Source: Chitinophaga sp. XS-30
GTDB lineage: Bacteria; Bacteroidota; Bacteroidia; Chitinophagales; Chitinophagaceae
Length of the DNA: 64,000 nt
NCBI RefSeq assembly: GCF_008086345.1
Contig: NZ_CP043006.1
Location: forward strand, 2,478,032-2,542,031
Direction of reading: 5' to 3'
The position numbers and the translations under genes were made by a program. Every line of letters starts with the position of its first letter. Position 1 is the first letter of the stretch. Positions 33,549 through 40,959 of this stretch are shown in pieces. The notes below the pieces were generated by a model. It did not search any database. It had not been told where the DNA came from and was given only the letters and a program-made list of their open reading frames with translations.

Positions 33549-34250
33549 ATGAAAATGACCGCCATAGCGATTGATGACGAGCCGGTAGCCTTGTCCGTTA
33601 TCCAGGCACATGCCGCCCGGGTGCCGTTCATGGAGCTGCTGGGCGTCTTCACGAATGCCTTTGATGCGATGGAACTGCTCCGCAGGGAAAAAATCGATCT
33701 CCTGTTCCTCGATATCAAAATGCCGGATATTTCAGGCCTCGAATTTCTGACAAGCCTCCACGAACCGCCGATGACCGTGTTCACCACCGCTTATTCGGAG
33801 CATGCCGTTAAAAGCTTCGAGCTGGATGCGATCGATTATCTCCTGAAACCATTTTCCCTGGCCCGCTTCCTGAAAGCCTGCAACAAGGCGCATGCACTGC
33901 TGCAGTTGCGGCTGGACAAGTCTGCCGGCAACAATAACCCGCCCGACTACATCTTCATTAAAAGCGGATATGAACAGCATAAAGTGAAGCTGGAGGAAGT
34001 GCTGTACCTGGAGAGCGCCGGCAATTATGTGCATTTTGTGCTGGCTGACAGGAAGGTGCTCTCCCGGCTGTCCATGCAGGAAGCCCTGGAGCTGTTGCCG
34101 GATGCCCGGTTCACCCGGGTGCACCGCTCTTATATCGTAGCCAATGATAAAGTAGACAAGATAGACCGGAGCTGCCTGTACATCCGGCAGGCGGTGATAC
34201 CGGTAGGGGCAGCCTTCGGGGAAGCCGTGAGCCGGATCGGGGGAAAATAA
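33549..34250 (+). CDS. LytTR-family response regulator
   Basis: The ATG at 33549 is 10 bp after the DUF4407 stop. The 233-residue protein has a receiver domain (about 4-120: phospho-acceptor Asp55 in LLFLDIKMPDISG, Thr in TVFTTAYSEHAVK, Lys in YLLKPFSLARF) and a LytTR DNA-binding domain (about 135-233: PDYIFIKSGYEQHKVKLEEVLYLESAGNYVHFVL, FTRVHRSYIVANDKVDKI). It is the likely partner of the LytS-type kinase two genes upstream. Target genes are not evident. Confidence 0.93.
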   Translation: MKMTAIAIDDEPVALSVIQAHAARVPFMELLGVFTNAFDAMELLRREKIDLLFLDIKMPDISGLEFLTSLHEPPMTVFTTAYSEHAVKSFELDAIDYLLKPFSLARFLKACNKAHALLQLRLDKSAGNNNPPDYIFIKSGYEQHKVKLEEVLYLESAGNYVHFVLADRKVLSRLSMQEALELLPDARFTRVHRSYIVANDKVDKIDRSCLYIRQAVIPVGAAFGEAVSRIGGK

Positions 34251-34279
34251 AAACAGGTGCTGCAAAACGATGCAGCACC
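34246..34279 (-). terminator. Intrinsic terminator for the lipocalin-like lipoprotein gene
   Basis: A perfect 9-bp stem (GGTGCTGCA 34256-34264 with TGCAGCACC 34271-34279, 6-nt loop) is followed on the minus strand by TGTTTTTATTTT. It lies 27 bp past the minus-strand lipoprotein stop and overlaps the 3' end of the regulator operon. Confidence 0.78.
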
Positions 34280-34305
34280 CGCGTCCTGTGGTGTATTCGG
34301 TTACA

Positions 34306-34737
34306 CTATTTCCTGAAGATCGTCGCGTATTTTGTAGTGATGCTTACACCTTCCAGTGTAGTGGTTTCCGTTTCGGAAATACTCATTTCCGTGGCATGGA
34401 TGTAATCGATATGCATCGTGTCATTCGTTCCGGTGAAGTCGTCGTTTTCCGAGAATACGATCCGGCGGCCGGAGATAGCATAGAAAACGGTCTCCTCAAT
34501 ACCTCCCTCGTTGATGACCAGCGTGTCATTCGTCTTGAAGGTATAGGTATCTTCTTCCTCATAGCTCCATGAAGTATCGGAAGTGGACTGTCCCATGGTG
34601 GTAACGGATACAACATCAAATTCCGGGCCCCAGGTAGCGAGGATGGAACCCAACTGATCGTCATCTTTGTCTTTTTTACAGGCGGAGGCAATAATGGCCA
34701 GGCAGGCTGCGCCGGCAAGCAGTTTGGTCAATTTCAT
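34306..34737 (-). CDS. Small lipocalin-like lipoprotein
   Basis: This 143-residue protein has a lipoprotein signal (lipobox IIASAC, Cys20) followed by an Asp/Lys-rich spacer (KKDKDDD). The remaining ~115 residues are beta-strand rich (GPEFDVVSVTT, EEDTYTFKTNDTLVINEG, ETVFYAISGRRIVF) and resemble the lipocalin-like or DUF-type small beta-barrel lipoproteins common in Bacteroidota. There is no catalytic motif. Domain assignment is by pattern only. It converges on the LytTR gene and has its own terminator. Confidence 0.65.
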   Translation of the reverse strand: MKLTKLLAGAACLAIIASACKKDKDDDQLGSILATWGPEFDVVSVTTMGQSTSDTSWSYEEEDTYTFKTNDTLVINEGGIEETVFYAISGRRIVFSENDDFTGTNDTMHIDYIHATEMSISETETTTLEGVSITTKYATIFRK

Positions 34738-34862
34738 AGGTAGTTATCAATTATAGGTTTAACATGGTTATACCCTTTGCAGGATACGGACGCAAACATA
34801 CATTAAATATTTTAATAAATTAAAATAAAAATAATGTGTTTATGCGAATCTTGTGAAACGCC

Positions 34863-34870
34863 TATATTTG
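34863..34870 (+). promoter_or_regulatory. -7 promoter element of the DUF4920 gene
   Basis: TATATTTG is a perfect Bacteroidota -7 box and predicts a leader of about 95 nt before the ATG at 34968. A TGTTT at about 34837-34841 could act as -33. Confidence 0.55.
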
Positions 34871-34967
34871 CTGTATCATCAACATTATCTGAACAACGGC
34901 CAATGAAGCCGGCATGAATTTTTTATCACCGAAGCCGCTGTATGACCTGTAAAAGATCAATTAACTT

Positions 34968-35444
34968 ATGAAAAAGACATATATCCTGTTACTGGCCGGC
35001 TTATTTGCCGCCGCAACAACAATGGCCCAGACGAACATTGCATCCGCGAAGCCGGGCGTTACTTACGGCAAGACCATCACGCCCAACAATGCATTGGTCA
35101 TGAGCGACCTGCAGCAGCAACTGGAAAAGGATACGGCATTTGCAGGCAAGATAGCCGGAAAGGTGGTGGAAGTATGCAAAAAGAAAGGCTGTTTCATGAA
35201 GCTGGAAAACGCCTCAGGCGAGCCTGTTATGGTGAAGTTCACGGACTATGCTTTCTTTATGCCGCAGGATATCCTGGGGAAGACGGTAGTGGTGGAAGGA
35301 ACTGCCAAAGTCAATGAAACGTCTGTAGAGCGCCTGCGTCATTTTGCGGAAGATGCCGGTAAAAGCAGCGAAGAGATCGCAAAGATCACTGCTCCCAAAA
35401 AAGAGATCGTCATCGTAGCCGATGGCGTGGTAGTGGTGAGATAA
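34968..35444 (+). CDS. DUF4920-domain secreted protein
   Basis: A 158-residue protein with signal peptide (about 1-20, TMAQ). Residues about 30-150 show the DUF4920 pattern YGKTITPNNALVMSDLQQQL...VVEVCKKKGCFMKLENASGEPVMVKFTDYAFFMPQDILGKTVVVEG. Two cysteines (in VCKKKGC) could bind metal or form a disulphide. The fold resembles OB-like or heavy-metal stress proteins, but no function is established. It has a promoter at 34863 and is followed by a long perfect hairpin. Confidence 0.85.
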   Translation: MKKTYILLLAGLFAAATTMAQTNIASAKPGVTYGKTITPNNALVMSDLQQQLEKDTAFAGKIAGKVVEVCKKKGCFMKLENASGEPVMVKFTDYAFFMPQDILGKTVVVEGTAKVNETSVERLRHFAEDAGKSSEEIAKITAPKKEIVIVADGVVVVR

Positions 35445-35456
35445 TATATGACGAAG

Positions 35457-35500
35457 ATGATGAGGGCGTAGCGGAACTTCTTCCGCTACGCCCTCATCAT
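35457..35500 (+). terminator. 20-bp perfect hairpin after the DUF4920 gene
   Basis: A perfect 20-bp stem (35457-35476 with 35481-35500) closes a CTTC tetraloop 12 bp after the stop. No T run follows on the plus strand, which is unusual for a terminator of this strength; it may be a processing or stability element. Confidence 0.75.
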
Positions 35501-35677
35501 ATAACAAAGAAAAAAAGGTGAAGCTTATTGGCTATTTTGATCTATATTTATGATATCTATGCGATGAATGTCGCAACACCTATCTCCCTTACATAAGCCT
35601 ATTACATTATTTTATACAAACGCATTGTCCTCGAAAACCCAAGGAGCAGCAGGAAAGTGAGTTAAACTGGATAATAT
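35501..35677 (+). other. Noncoding stretch between hairpin and orphan terminator (possible small RNA)
   Basis: This 177-bp region lies between a complete hairpin and a separate strong terminator, so transcription into the latter probably starts here. TATATTTA (about 35544-35551) is one mismatch from a -7 box, with TTGGC about 18 bp upstream. There is no ORF of note. I do not recognise an RNA family. Confidence 0.35.
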
Positions 35678-35705
35678 CCGCAGCGTGCGCGCTGCGGTTT
35701 TTTTT
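35678..35705 (+). terminator. Strong orphan intrinsic terminator
   Basis: A perfect 8-bp GC-rich stem (CCGCAGCG 35678-35685, CGCTGCGG 35690-35697) with TGCG loop is followed by eight T. It lies 230 bp after the DUF4920 stop and directly after the convergent VOC stop. Confidence 0.88.
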
Positions 35706-36090
35706 ATGAGGCAGGCAGCTGTTCCCCGAATTGCAGCAGGTAGCCGTTATTATCATAAATGCCGAACTCGCGCATACCATAATCAAAGTTCTGTATCGGA
35801 AAGCATACTTCGGCTTTGTCCTTTACTTTTTCCCATAATTCATCGATACCGTCCATATGAATATAAATGGCGCCGGTAAACAGCGGTTCGTCAAAAGGGC
35901 CCGGACTGTTGAAGGGGAATTTTGATTGCGGATGTATCAGCTGCATGTTCACACTGTCTTTATGAATGGAAGCGAATTTCCAGTCTTCATCCATTGTTTT
36001 GCAGGTGAAGTCGAGTACGGACACATAAAATTCTACCGTTTCTTCCAATGAAGGTGTCGTTAACGTGGGGATGGGTGCCAGCAGTTTCAT
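35704..36090 (-). CDS. VOC-family protein (glyoxalase/bleomycin-resistance type)
   Basis: The start is set at the ATG at 36090 (MKLLAPIPTLTTPSLEETVEFYVSVL), the conserved VOC N-terminus; the upstream in-frame ATG adds 27 unrelated residues. The 128-residue product has two VOC half-modules: EETVEFYVSVLDFTCK and the second with TGAIYIHMDGIDELWEKVKDKAEVCFP, ending GMREFGIYDNNGYLLQFGE. These give a metal-binding cradle in related proteins; substrate is unknown. It stands alone on the minus strand. Confidence 0.88.
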   Translation of the reverse strand: MKLLAPIPTLTTPSLEETVEFYVSVLDFTCKTMDEDWKFASIHKDSVNMQLIHPQSKFPFNSPGPFDEPLFTGAIYIHMDGIDELWEKVKDKAEVCFPIQNFDYGMREFGIYDNNGYLLQFGEQLPAS

Positions 36091-36220
36091 ACGCGATTGT
36101 GTTGGGTTCAGTGAATAACAGTTGTATTTGACTCTCTTTACTAAATATACCGAATTAATTTTTTTTCTCAAGGGGGCTGTCCGTATTTTTTTCCTTTAAA
36201 TGCCGGAAGCCTGATTTCCC

Positions 36221-36228
36221 TATATTTG
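36221..36228 (+). promoter_or_regulatory. -7 promoter element of recQ
   Basis: TATATTTG is a perfect TAnnTTTG match 18 bp before the recQ ATG. The upstream -33 region has only TTTAAA, so the second element is weak. Confidence 0.6.
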
Positions 36229-36245
36229 CGCATGAAGAACGAGCT

Positions 36246-38411
36246 ATGGAACAACAGTCATTGTTAACTCTTTTAAAACATCATTTCGGGTACACGCAGT
36301 TCCGGCATAACCAGCAGGCGATCATTGAAAATGTGCTGCAGGGCAAAGATACGATGGTATTGATGCCTACCGGGGGTGGTAAATCCATTTGTTACCAGCT
36401 GCCGGCCCTGGCATTTGACGGTGTAACGGTTGTAGTTTCCCCGCTTATTGCGTTGATGAAGGACCAGGTGGACGCGCTCCGGCAGAACGGTATCCCGGCT
36501 GCTTTTCTCAATTCCTCCCTCTCCATGTCCGGCCAGCAGGATGTTTTGCTGGCTTTGCGCAACGGGGAGCTGAAGCTGCTCTACATTGCACCGGAGAGGC
36601 TGATCGGGGAAGGCAATTTTATGCCTTTTCTCGCTGAACTGAACGTTTCCCTTTTTGCTATCGACGAAGCCCACTGCATCAGTCACTGGGGGCATGACTT
36701 CCGGCAGGAGTACCTGGCCCTCGGGCAGCTGAAGGACCGGTTCCCGGGCACCCCGGTCATTGCCCTCACCGCTACGGCGGACGGTGTGACCAAACACGAT
36801 ATCATTGAAAAATTGCGGCTGAAGGATTATACGGTCTACGAAAATTCTTTCAACCGTCCCAATATCTATTACGGCATCCGCCCGAAAAAGGATCATTACG
36901 ATCAGCTGTTAAGCTATCTCGAAACACATAAGGAAGACAGCGGTATTATTTATTGCCTCTCCCGTGCCGGTACGGAATCGCTTGCGGCGGACCTTCAGGC
37001 CGAGGGGTTTTCAGCGGAGGCCTATCATGCCGGCCTGGAACGACAGGTCAGGGAAGAGCGGCAGGAAAAATTCCTGCGGGATGAAGTGCGCATCATGGTG
37101 GCTACCATTGCCTTCGGCATGGGCATCAACAAAAGCAATGTCCGCTTTGTGGTGCATGTGGACCTTCCCAAGAACATCGAAGGGTATTACCAGGAGACGG
37201 GCCGTGCCGGCCGGGATGGCCTGGCCAGTGAAGCGATCCTGTTTTATGGTCCCGGTGATGTGTTCAAGCTGAAACGTTTTGCCAATGTGGAAGGAAATGA
37301 AGCGCAGAGCACCATCATGCTGAAGAAACTGGATCAGATGGCTGGTCTTTGTGAAGCGCCGCAATGCCGCCGCCAGTACCTGTTGCAGTATTTCGGCGAA
37401 TCCGCACCGGACCATTGCGGCAACTGCGATGTCTGCCAGGGGCAGTATGCGCTTAGTGACGGCACGGTTGCCGCGCAGAAGCTGCTGAGCGCTGTGTACC
37501 GGTTGGAAGAGCGCTTCGGGCTGAATTATGTGACCGACCTGTTGCGGGGCAGCAGCACCGTCAGGGAATCGCATCAGCAACTCAAAACATTCGGCATAGG
37601 AAAAGATATCAGTAAGGAGCAATGGAAACAATATGCCCGTGAACTGATCCGGCTGGGCTATCTCCGCCAGTCATCCGGGGAATATCCGCTGCTGCAGCTG
37701 ACGGATACCAGCTGGAACGTATTGAAGGGAGAGGAGAAGGTGATGTTTGCCGCACCGGCCGAAACAACACCCGCCACAAAGGCGGCGCCTGACCGGCAGT
37801 CCGCAGAGATCGCCCACCCCGAGCTTTTCCAGGAGCTGAAAGCCCTGCGGCGCCGGTTGGCCGACCGGGAGAACGTGCCGCCTTATATTGTGTTCTCCGA
37901 TGCTACCCTGGCGGAGCTGGTGGCTTACCTGCCGCTGACCACCGGCGATCTCGCGAAGATCTCGGGTTTCGGCGATGTAAAGCTGGCCAAATACGGGGAG
38001 GCTTTCCTGGATGCCGTACAATCGTACTGCATCCGCCAGCGGATCAGCACGCAAATGCATCTCAAAACGCGGCAGAAACCCCGCCGTTCCCAGAAAAGCG
38101 ACACCGGCAGCAGTCCGCGCCAGAGCCTCCAGCTATTCCTGGACGGGCATGCCGTGGAGGAGATCGCCGCTAGGCGAAACCTCGCCATAAGCACCGTAGA
38201 AAGCCACCTGGGGGAATTTGTCCGTAAAGGTGAGCTGGATGTGCGGGACCTGGTGCCGGACAGCAACAAGGTCAGCGCCATCCTCAGGGCAGTGGAAGAG
38301 GGCGGGACCTATACCGCCGGCGCTGTGAAGGAAAAGCTGGGAGACCATTATACCTATGGAGAGATCCGTGCGGTACTGAACCATTATTTCTGGCTGCAGG
38401 AACAATCATAG
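36246..38411 (+). CDS. recQ: ATP-dependent DNA helicase RecQ
   Basis: This 721-residue superfamily 2 helicase unwinds DNA in recombination and repair. The order is: helicase core with Walker A MPTGGGKS near 40, DEAH in FAIDEAHCISHWGHDF near 140 and the arginine-finger motif QETGRAGRDG near 320; a zinc-binding site (CEAPQCRRQ...HCGNCDVC near 375-400); a winged-helix RQC region; an HRDC domain near 520-600; and a C-terminal HTH module (RQSLQLFLDGHAVEEIAARRNLAISTVESHL) near 625. The full set and length match the Bacteroidota long RecQ. It has its own promoter at 36221. Confidence 0.97.
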   Translation: MEQQSLLTLLKHHFGYTQFRHNQQAIIENVLQGKDTMVLMPTGGGKSICYQLPALAFDGVTVVVSPLIALMKDQVDALRQNGIPAAFLNSSLSMSGQQDVLLALRNGELKLLYIAPERLIGEGNFMPFLAELNVSLFAIDEAHCISHWGHDFRQEYLALGQLKDRFPGTPVIALTATADGVTKHDIIEKLRLKDYTVYENSFNRPNIYYGIRPKKDHYDQLLSYLETHKEDSGIIYCLSRAGTESLAADLQAEGFSAEAYHAGLERQVREERQEKFLRDEVRIMVATIAFGMGINKSNVRFVVHVDLPKNIEGYYQETGRAGRDGLASEAILFYGPGDVFKLKRFANVEGNEAQSTIMLKKLDQMAGLCEAPQCRRQYLLQYFGESAPDHCGNCDVCQGQYALSDGTVAAQKLLSAVYRLEERFGLNYVTDLLRGSSTVRESHQQLKTFGIGKDISKEQWKQYARELIRLGYLRQSSGEYPLLQLTDTSWNVLKGEEKVMFAAPAETTPATKAAPDRQSAEIAHPELFQELKALRRRLADRENVPPYIVFSDATLAELVAYLPLTTGDLAKISGFGDVKLAKYGEAFLDAVQSYCIRQRISTQMHLKTRQKPRRSQKSDTGSSPRQSLQLFLDGHAVEEIAARRNLAISTVESHLGEFVRKGELDVRDLVPDSNKVSAILRAVEEGGTYTAGAVKEKLGDHYTYGEIRAVLNHYFWLQEQS

Positions 38412-38419
38412 CCACTTCC

Positions 38420-38458
38420 GGGCCAACACCCCACGTCATCCGGCCCTTTTTATTTTTC
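38420..38458 (+). terminator. Probable intrinsic terminator of recQ
   Basis: A short GGGCC/GGCCC stem (38420-38424, 38442-38446) with a 17-nt loop is followed by TTTTTATTTTT. It begins 8 bp after the recQ stop. Confidence 0.5.
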
Positions 38459-38567
38459 CACTTGTTTCTTTTTTTCCTTAATTTGTTATGTACTTTCCAC
38501 GTTGCTTTGAAAAAAGCGTGTACACATAACAGTTATGATTTCATTACCCGATTCAAATCTTTAAACA

Positions 38568-39581
38568 ATGTCATCATCCACAGACCGCAGGAATTTTTTA
38601 CGCCAGATCGGCCTCTTTACGGCAGGCATAAGCCTTGGCCCTGCTTTTTTAGCTGCCTGTAATAATGCGGGCAACACTTCGAGCAAGGATTCAACGACGC
38701 TGACCGGCGAACCGAAGGAGTTATTCTTCAAGATCTCCCTGGCAGAATGGTCATTTCACACCGCGCTGTTCGCCGGTAAAATGACGAACCTCGATTTTCC
38801 CGCAAAAGCGAAGAACGACTTCGGCATCACCGGTGTGGAGTATGTGAACCAGTTCTTTATGGATAAGGCAAAAGACAAGGCTTACCTCGCGGACCTGAAG
38901 CAACGTGCGGATGATCATGGCGTGACCAATGTGCTGATCATGTGTGATGGTGAAGGAGAACTGGGCGATCTGGATGCGAAGCTGCGCACGAAGGCCGTAG
39001 AGAATCACTATAAATGGGTGGAAGCCGCGCAGTTGCTGGGCTGCCATTCCATCCGCGTGAACGCTGCCGGTAACGGCAAAGCGGAAGAAGTGGCGAAAGC
39101 CGCAGCGGACGGGCTTGGGAGACTGACCGATTTTGCAAAGGACTTCAACATCGGCGTGATCGTGGAAAACCACGGCAGCTTTTCTTCCAACGGGGAATGG
39201 CTCAGCGGCGTGATGAAAGCGGTCAACAAACCCGGATGCGGCACCCTGCCGGATTTCGGCAACTTCTGCATCAACCGTTCCAAACCGGAGGATGACAGCC
39301 CCGAAGCCTGGGCCAAAACCGTTTGCCTGGAGGAATACGACCGGTACAAGGGCGTAGAGCAACTGATGCCCTTTGCCAAAGGCGTCAGCGCAAAAACGCA
39401 TAACTTTGACGAGCAGGGCAATGAAACGGAAACGGATTATGTAAAGATGATGCAGATCGTTAAAAATGCAGGGTACCGCGGATATGTGGGAATCGAATAT
39501 GAAGGCTCAAAACTGTCGGAAGACGAAGGTGTGCGCAAGACCCTGGAACTGCTCAAAAGAGTGGGCGCGCAACTGAGCTGA
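38568..39581 (+). CDS. Sugar phosphate isomerase/epimerase-like (xylose isomerase-type TIM barrel) Tat lipoprotein
   Basis: This 337-residue protein has a twin-arginine signal with lipobox (DRRNFLRQIGLFTAGIS...FLAAC), so it is folded before export and lipid-anchored. The rest is an AP endonuclease family 2-type TIM barrel: FFKISLAEWSFH, NDFGITGVEYVNQFF, VLIMCDGEGELGD, GCHSIRVNAAGNG, NIGVIVENHGSFSSNGEW and GYVGIEYEG, with metal-ligand Glu/His/Asp positions of this family. Most members isomerise or epimerise sugars, but exported ones in Bacteroidota have no clear substrate. It starts about 155 bp after recQ and is followed by a small conserved gene. Confidence 0.85.
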   Translation: MSSSTDRRNFLRQIGLFTAGISLGPAFLAACNNAGNTSSKDSTTLTGEPKELFFKISLAEWSFHTALFAGKMTNLDFPAKAKNDFGITGVEYVNQFFMDKAKDKAYLADLKQRADDHGVTNVLIMCDGEGELGDLDAKLRTKAVENHYKWVEAAQLLGCHSIRVNAAGNGKAEEVAKAAADGLGRLTDFAKDFNIGVIVENHGSFSSNGEWLSGVMKAVNKPGCGTLPDFGNFCINRSKPEDDSPEAWAKTVCLEEYDRYKGVEQLMPFAKGVSAKTHNFDEQGNETETDYVKMMQIVKNAGYRGYVGIEYEGSKLSEDEGVRKTLELLKRVGAQLS

Positions 39582-39603
39582 TAACGCATAAAATCTTAAT
39601 CGT

Positions 39604-39942
39604 ATGGAAACAACTCCCGGAGGCATGACCACACTGTCCGGCGTACTGGACGTGCTGAAGTTAAGGGGCTATGATGGTGAATTTCGCCTGATGCCGGATG
39701 GAAAGCTGCAATATCTCGGCGATAAGCGCATCTTTGATCCGCAGGATTTTTCGATCATCCGGATCTACCGTTTCGAAGGAGATTCCAATCCTTCCGATTC
39801 CGCGGTCCTCTACCTCCTGGAAAACAAAGAAGGTTTCATCGGCTATATCATCAATGCGTATGGCGCGTATGACGATTACGAAGGAGATGTTTTTGACAAT
39901 TTCATCCGTCAGATTCCTATAGAGGAAAAGGATGTGTTATAA
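39604..39942 (+). CDS. Conserved small Bacteroidota protein (112 aa) of unknown function
   Basis: A 112-residue acidic cytoplasmic protein without signal or transmembrane segment. It contains TLSGVLDVLKLRGYDGEFRLMPDGKLQYLGDKRIFDPQDFSIIRIYRFEG and the tail IINAYGAYDDYEGDVFDNFIRQIP. I recognise the pattern as a small Bacteroidota family often mislabelled as phosphoribosylpyrophosphate synthetase in annotations; I see no PRPP-binding motif, so that name is doubtful. It lies 22 bp after the isomerase-like gene and may share its transcript. Confidence 0.75.
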   Translation: METTPGGMTTLSGVLDVLKLRGYDGEFRLMPDGKLQYLGDKRIFDPQDFSIIRIYRFEGDSNPSDSAVLYLLENKEGFIGYIINAYGAYDDYEGDVFDNFIRQIPIEEKDVL

Positions 39943-39971
39943 AAAGAGACTGCAGCAAAAGAAGCCGGTGC

Positions 39972-40808
39972 CTAGAACCGGATCACCACTTTGTTCCGCT
40001 TGATGCGGTAGGAAAATCCAACACTCTTTCCCAATACCGTCAGCAAAGCGGGCAATGAGCCCTGGTGGAACTCGCCGGAAATGCCTTCCGGAAGGCTGCC
40101 GCTTTTGCCCCTGAATTCCATCTCCACGCCAAACCAGTCTTCGATCTTCCGGAAAGCCGCCGGGATAGGGGTATTATCGAAAACGAGTTTGCCATCAAGC
40201 CAGTCCTGCTGCTCCGCCAGGGTGAATGTTTCTTTTTCCATCAGGTCAATATCCTTGTTGGCCAGGATCATTTCACCGGGCCCCAGGAACTCGGTGGCGC
40301 TGTCGGTTGGCGAATAGTAGGATTTTGCAACGCTGGCCGCCCCGTTCAATACATATAAGGTTGCGCCGGACTGGCATTCAAGGGAACGGATGCGGAACAT
40401 GCTGCTGCTGGTATGTGTCTTTAATTTGTCAGTTTTTACAATGAAGTCCAGCGGCTCCTTTTTCCGTACGCCAAAGAATGCCTCCCCGTCCAGGATCACT
40501 TCCCTGGTGCGGTGCGGGAAGCCCGCCGGCACGTAGAGCGTGGAGCGGGAATTAAGCAATGCCAGTGTACTGTCCGGCAGCCGTACCAGCTTCCTTTCGC
40601 CGTAAGGGCATTGATAAGTGGTGTATTGAAGGCCGGAAGCGAGAATGGCGGAGCGGGTATGATGGCGCCCCGCAACGTAATACGAAATACCCGCGGCTAT
40701 CAGTAACAGCACAATAATGGTCAGCGCAACCGGCTGCCAGTTGCGGCGTTTTTTCATATACAGTGGAAATCGCCGGCGGCGGCTGAATTGCGGTTGTCTT
40801 GCTGTCAT
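39972..40808 (-). CDS. FecR-like inner membrane protein lacking the N-terminal anti-sigma domain
   Basis: This product has 278 residues from the ATG at 40808 (a later in-frame ATG at 40757 is possible). After a basic tip (SRRRRF) comes one transmembrane helix (about 27-46) and a periplasmic FecR domain: TTYQCPYGERKLVRLPDSTLALLNSRSTLYVPAGFPHRTREVILDGEAFFGVRK.. and a C-terminal DUF4974-type module (VFDNTPIPAAFRKIEDWFGVEMEF). Typical Bacteroidota FecR proteins start with a cytoplasmic anti-sigma domain of about 80 residues, which is absent here. No ECF sigma factor or TonB receptor is next to it, so it is an orphan. Confidence 0.8.
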   Translation of the reverse strand: MTARQPQFSRRRRFPLYMKKRRNWQPVALTIIVLLLIAAGISYYVAGRHHTRSAILASGLQYTTYQCPYGERKLVRLPDSTLALLNSRSTLYVPAGFPHRTREVILDGEAFFGVRKKEPLDFIVKTDKLKTHTSSSMFRIRSLECQSGATLYVLNGAASVAKSYYSPTDSATEFLGPGEMILANKDIDLMEKETFTLAEQQDWLDGKLVFDNTPIPAAFRKIEDWFGVEMEFRGKSGSLPEGISGEFHQGSLPALLTVLGKSVGFSYRIKRNKVVIRF

Positions 40809-40922
40809 TATCGGGACAAAGGAGATTTGGTGTAACACTGTCAGGCGATAAATATAATAAAAATTATTTCGGCAAACCCCCAATTCGCATGTCAGAAAAG
40901 TATCATGAGTAGAAGGGCATTT

Positions 40923-40953
40923 TTGTTAAACCAATTCCGTCCCCTTAACTTTG
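40923..40953 (+). promoter_or_regulatory. Promoter of the proline dehydrogenase gene
   Basis: TTG (40923-40925) and TAACTTTG (40946-40953), a perfect -7 box, are separated by 20 bp. The box ends 6 bp before the ATG at 40960, predicting a very short or absent leader. Confidence 0.72.
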
Positions 40954-40959
40954 CCCGCC

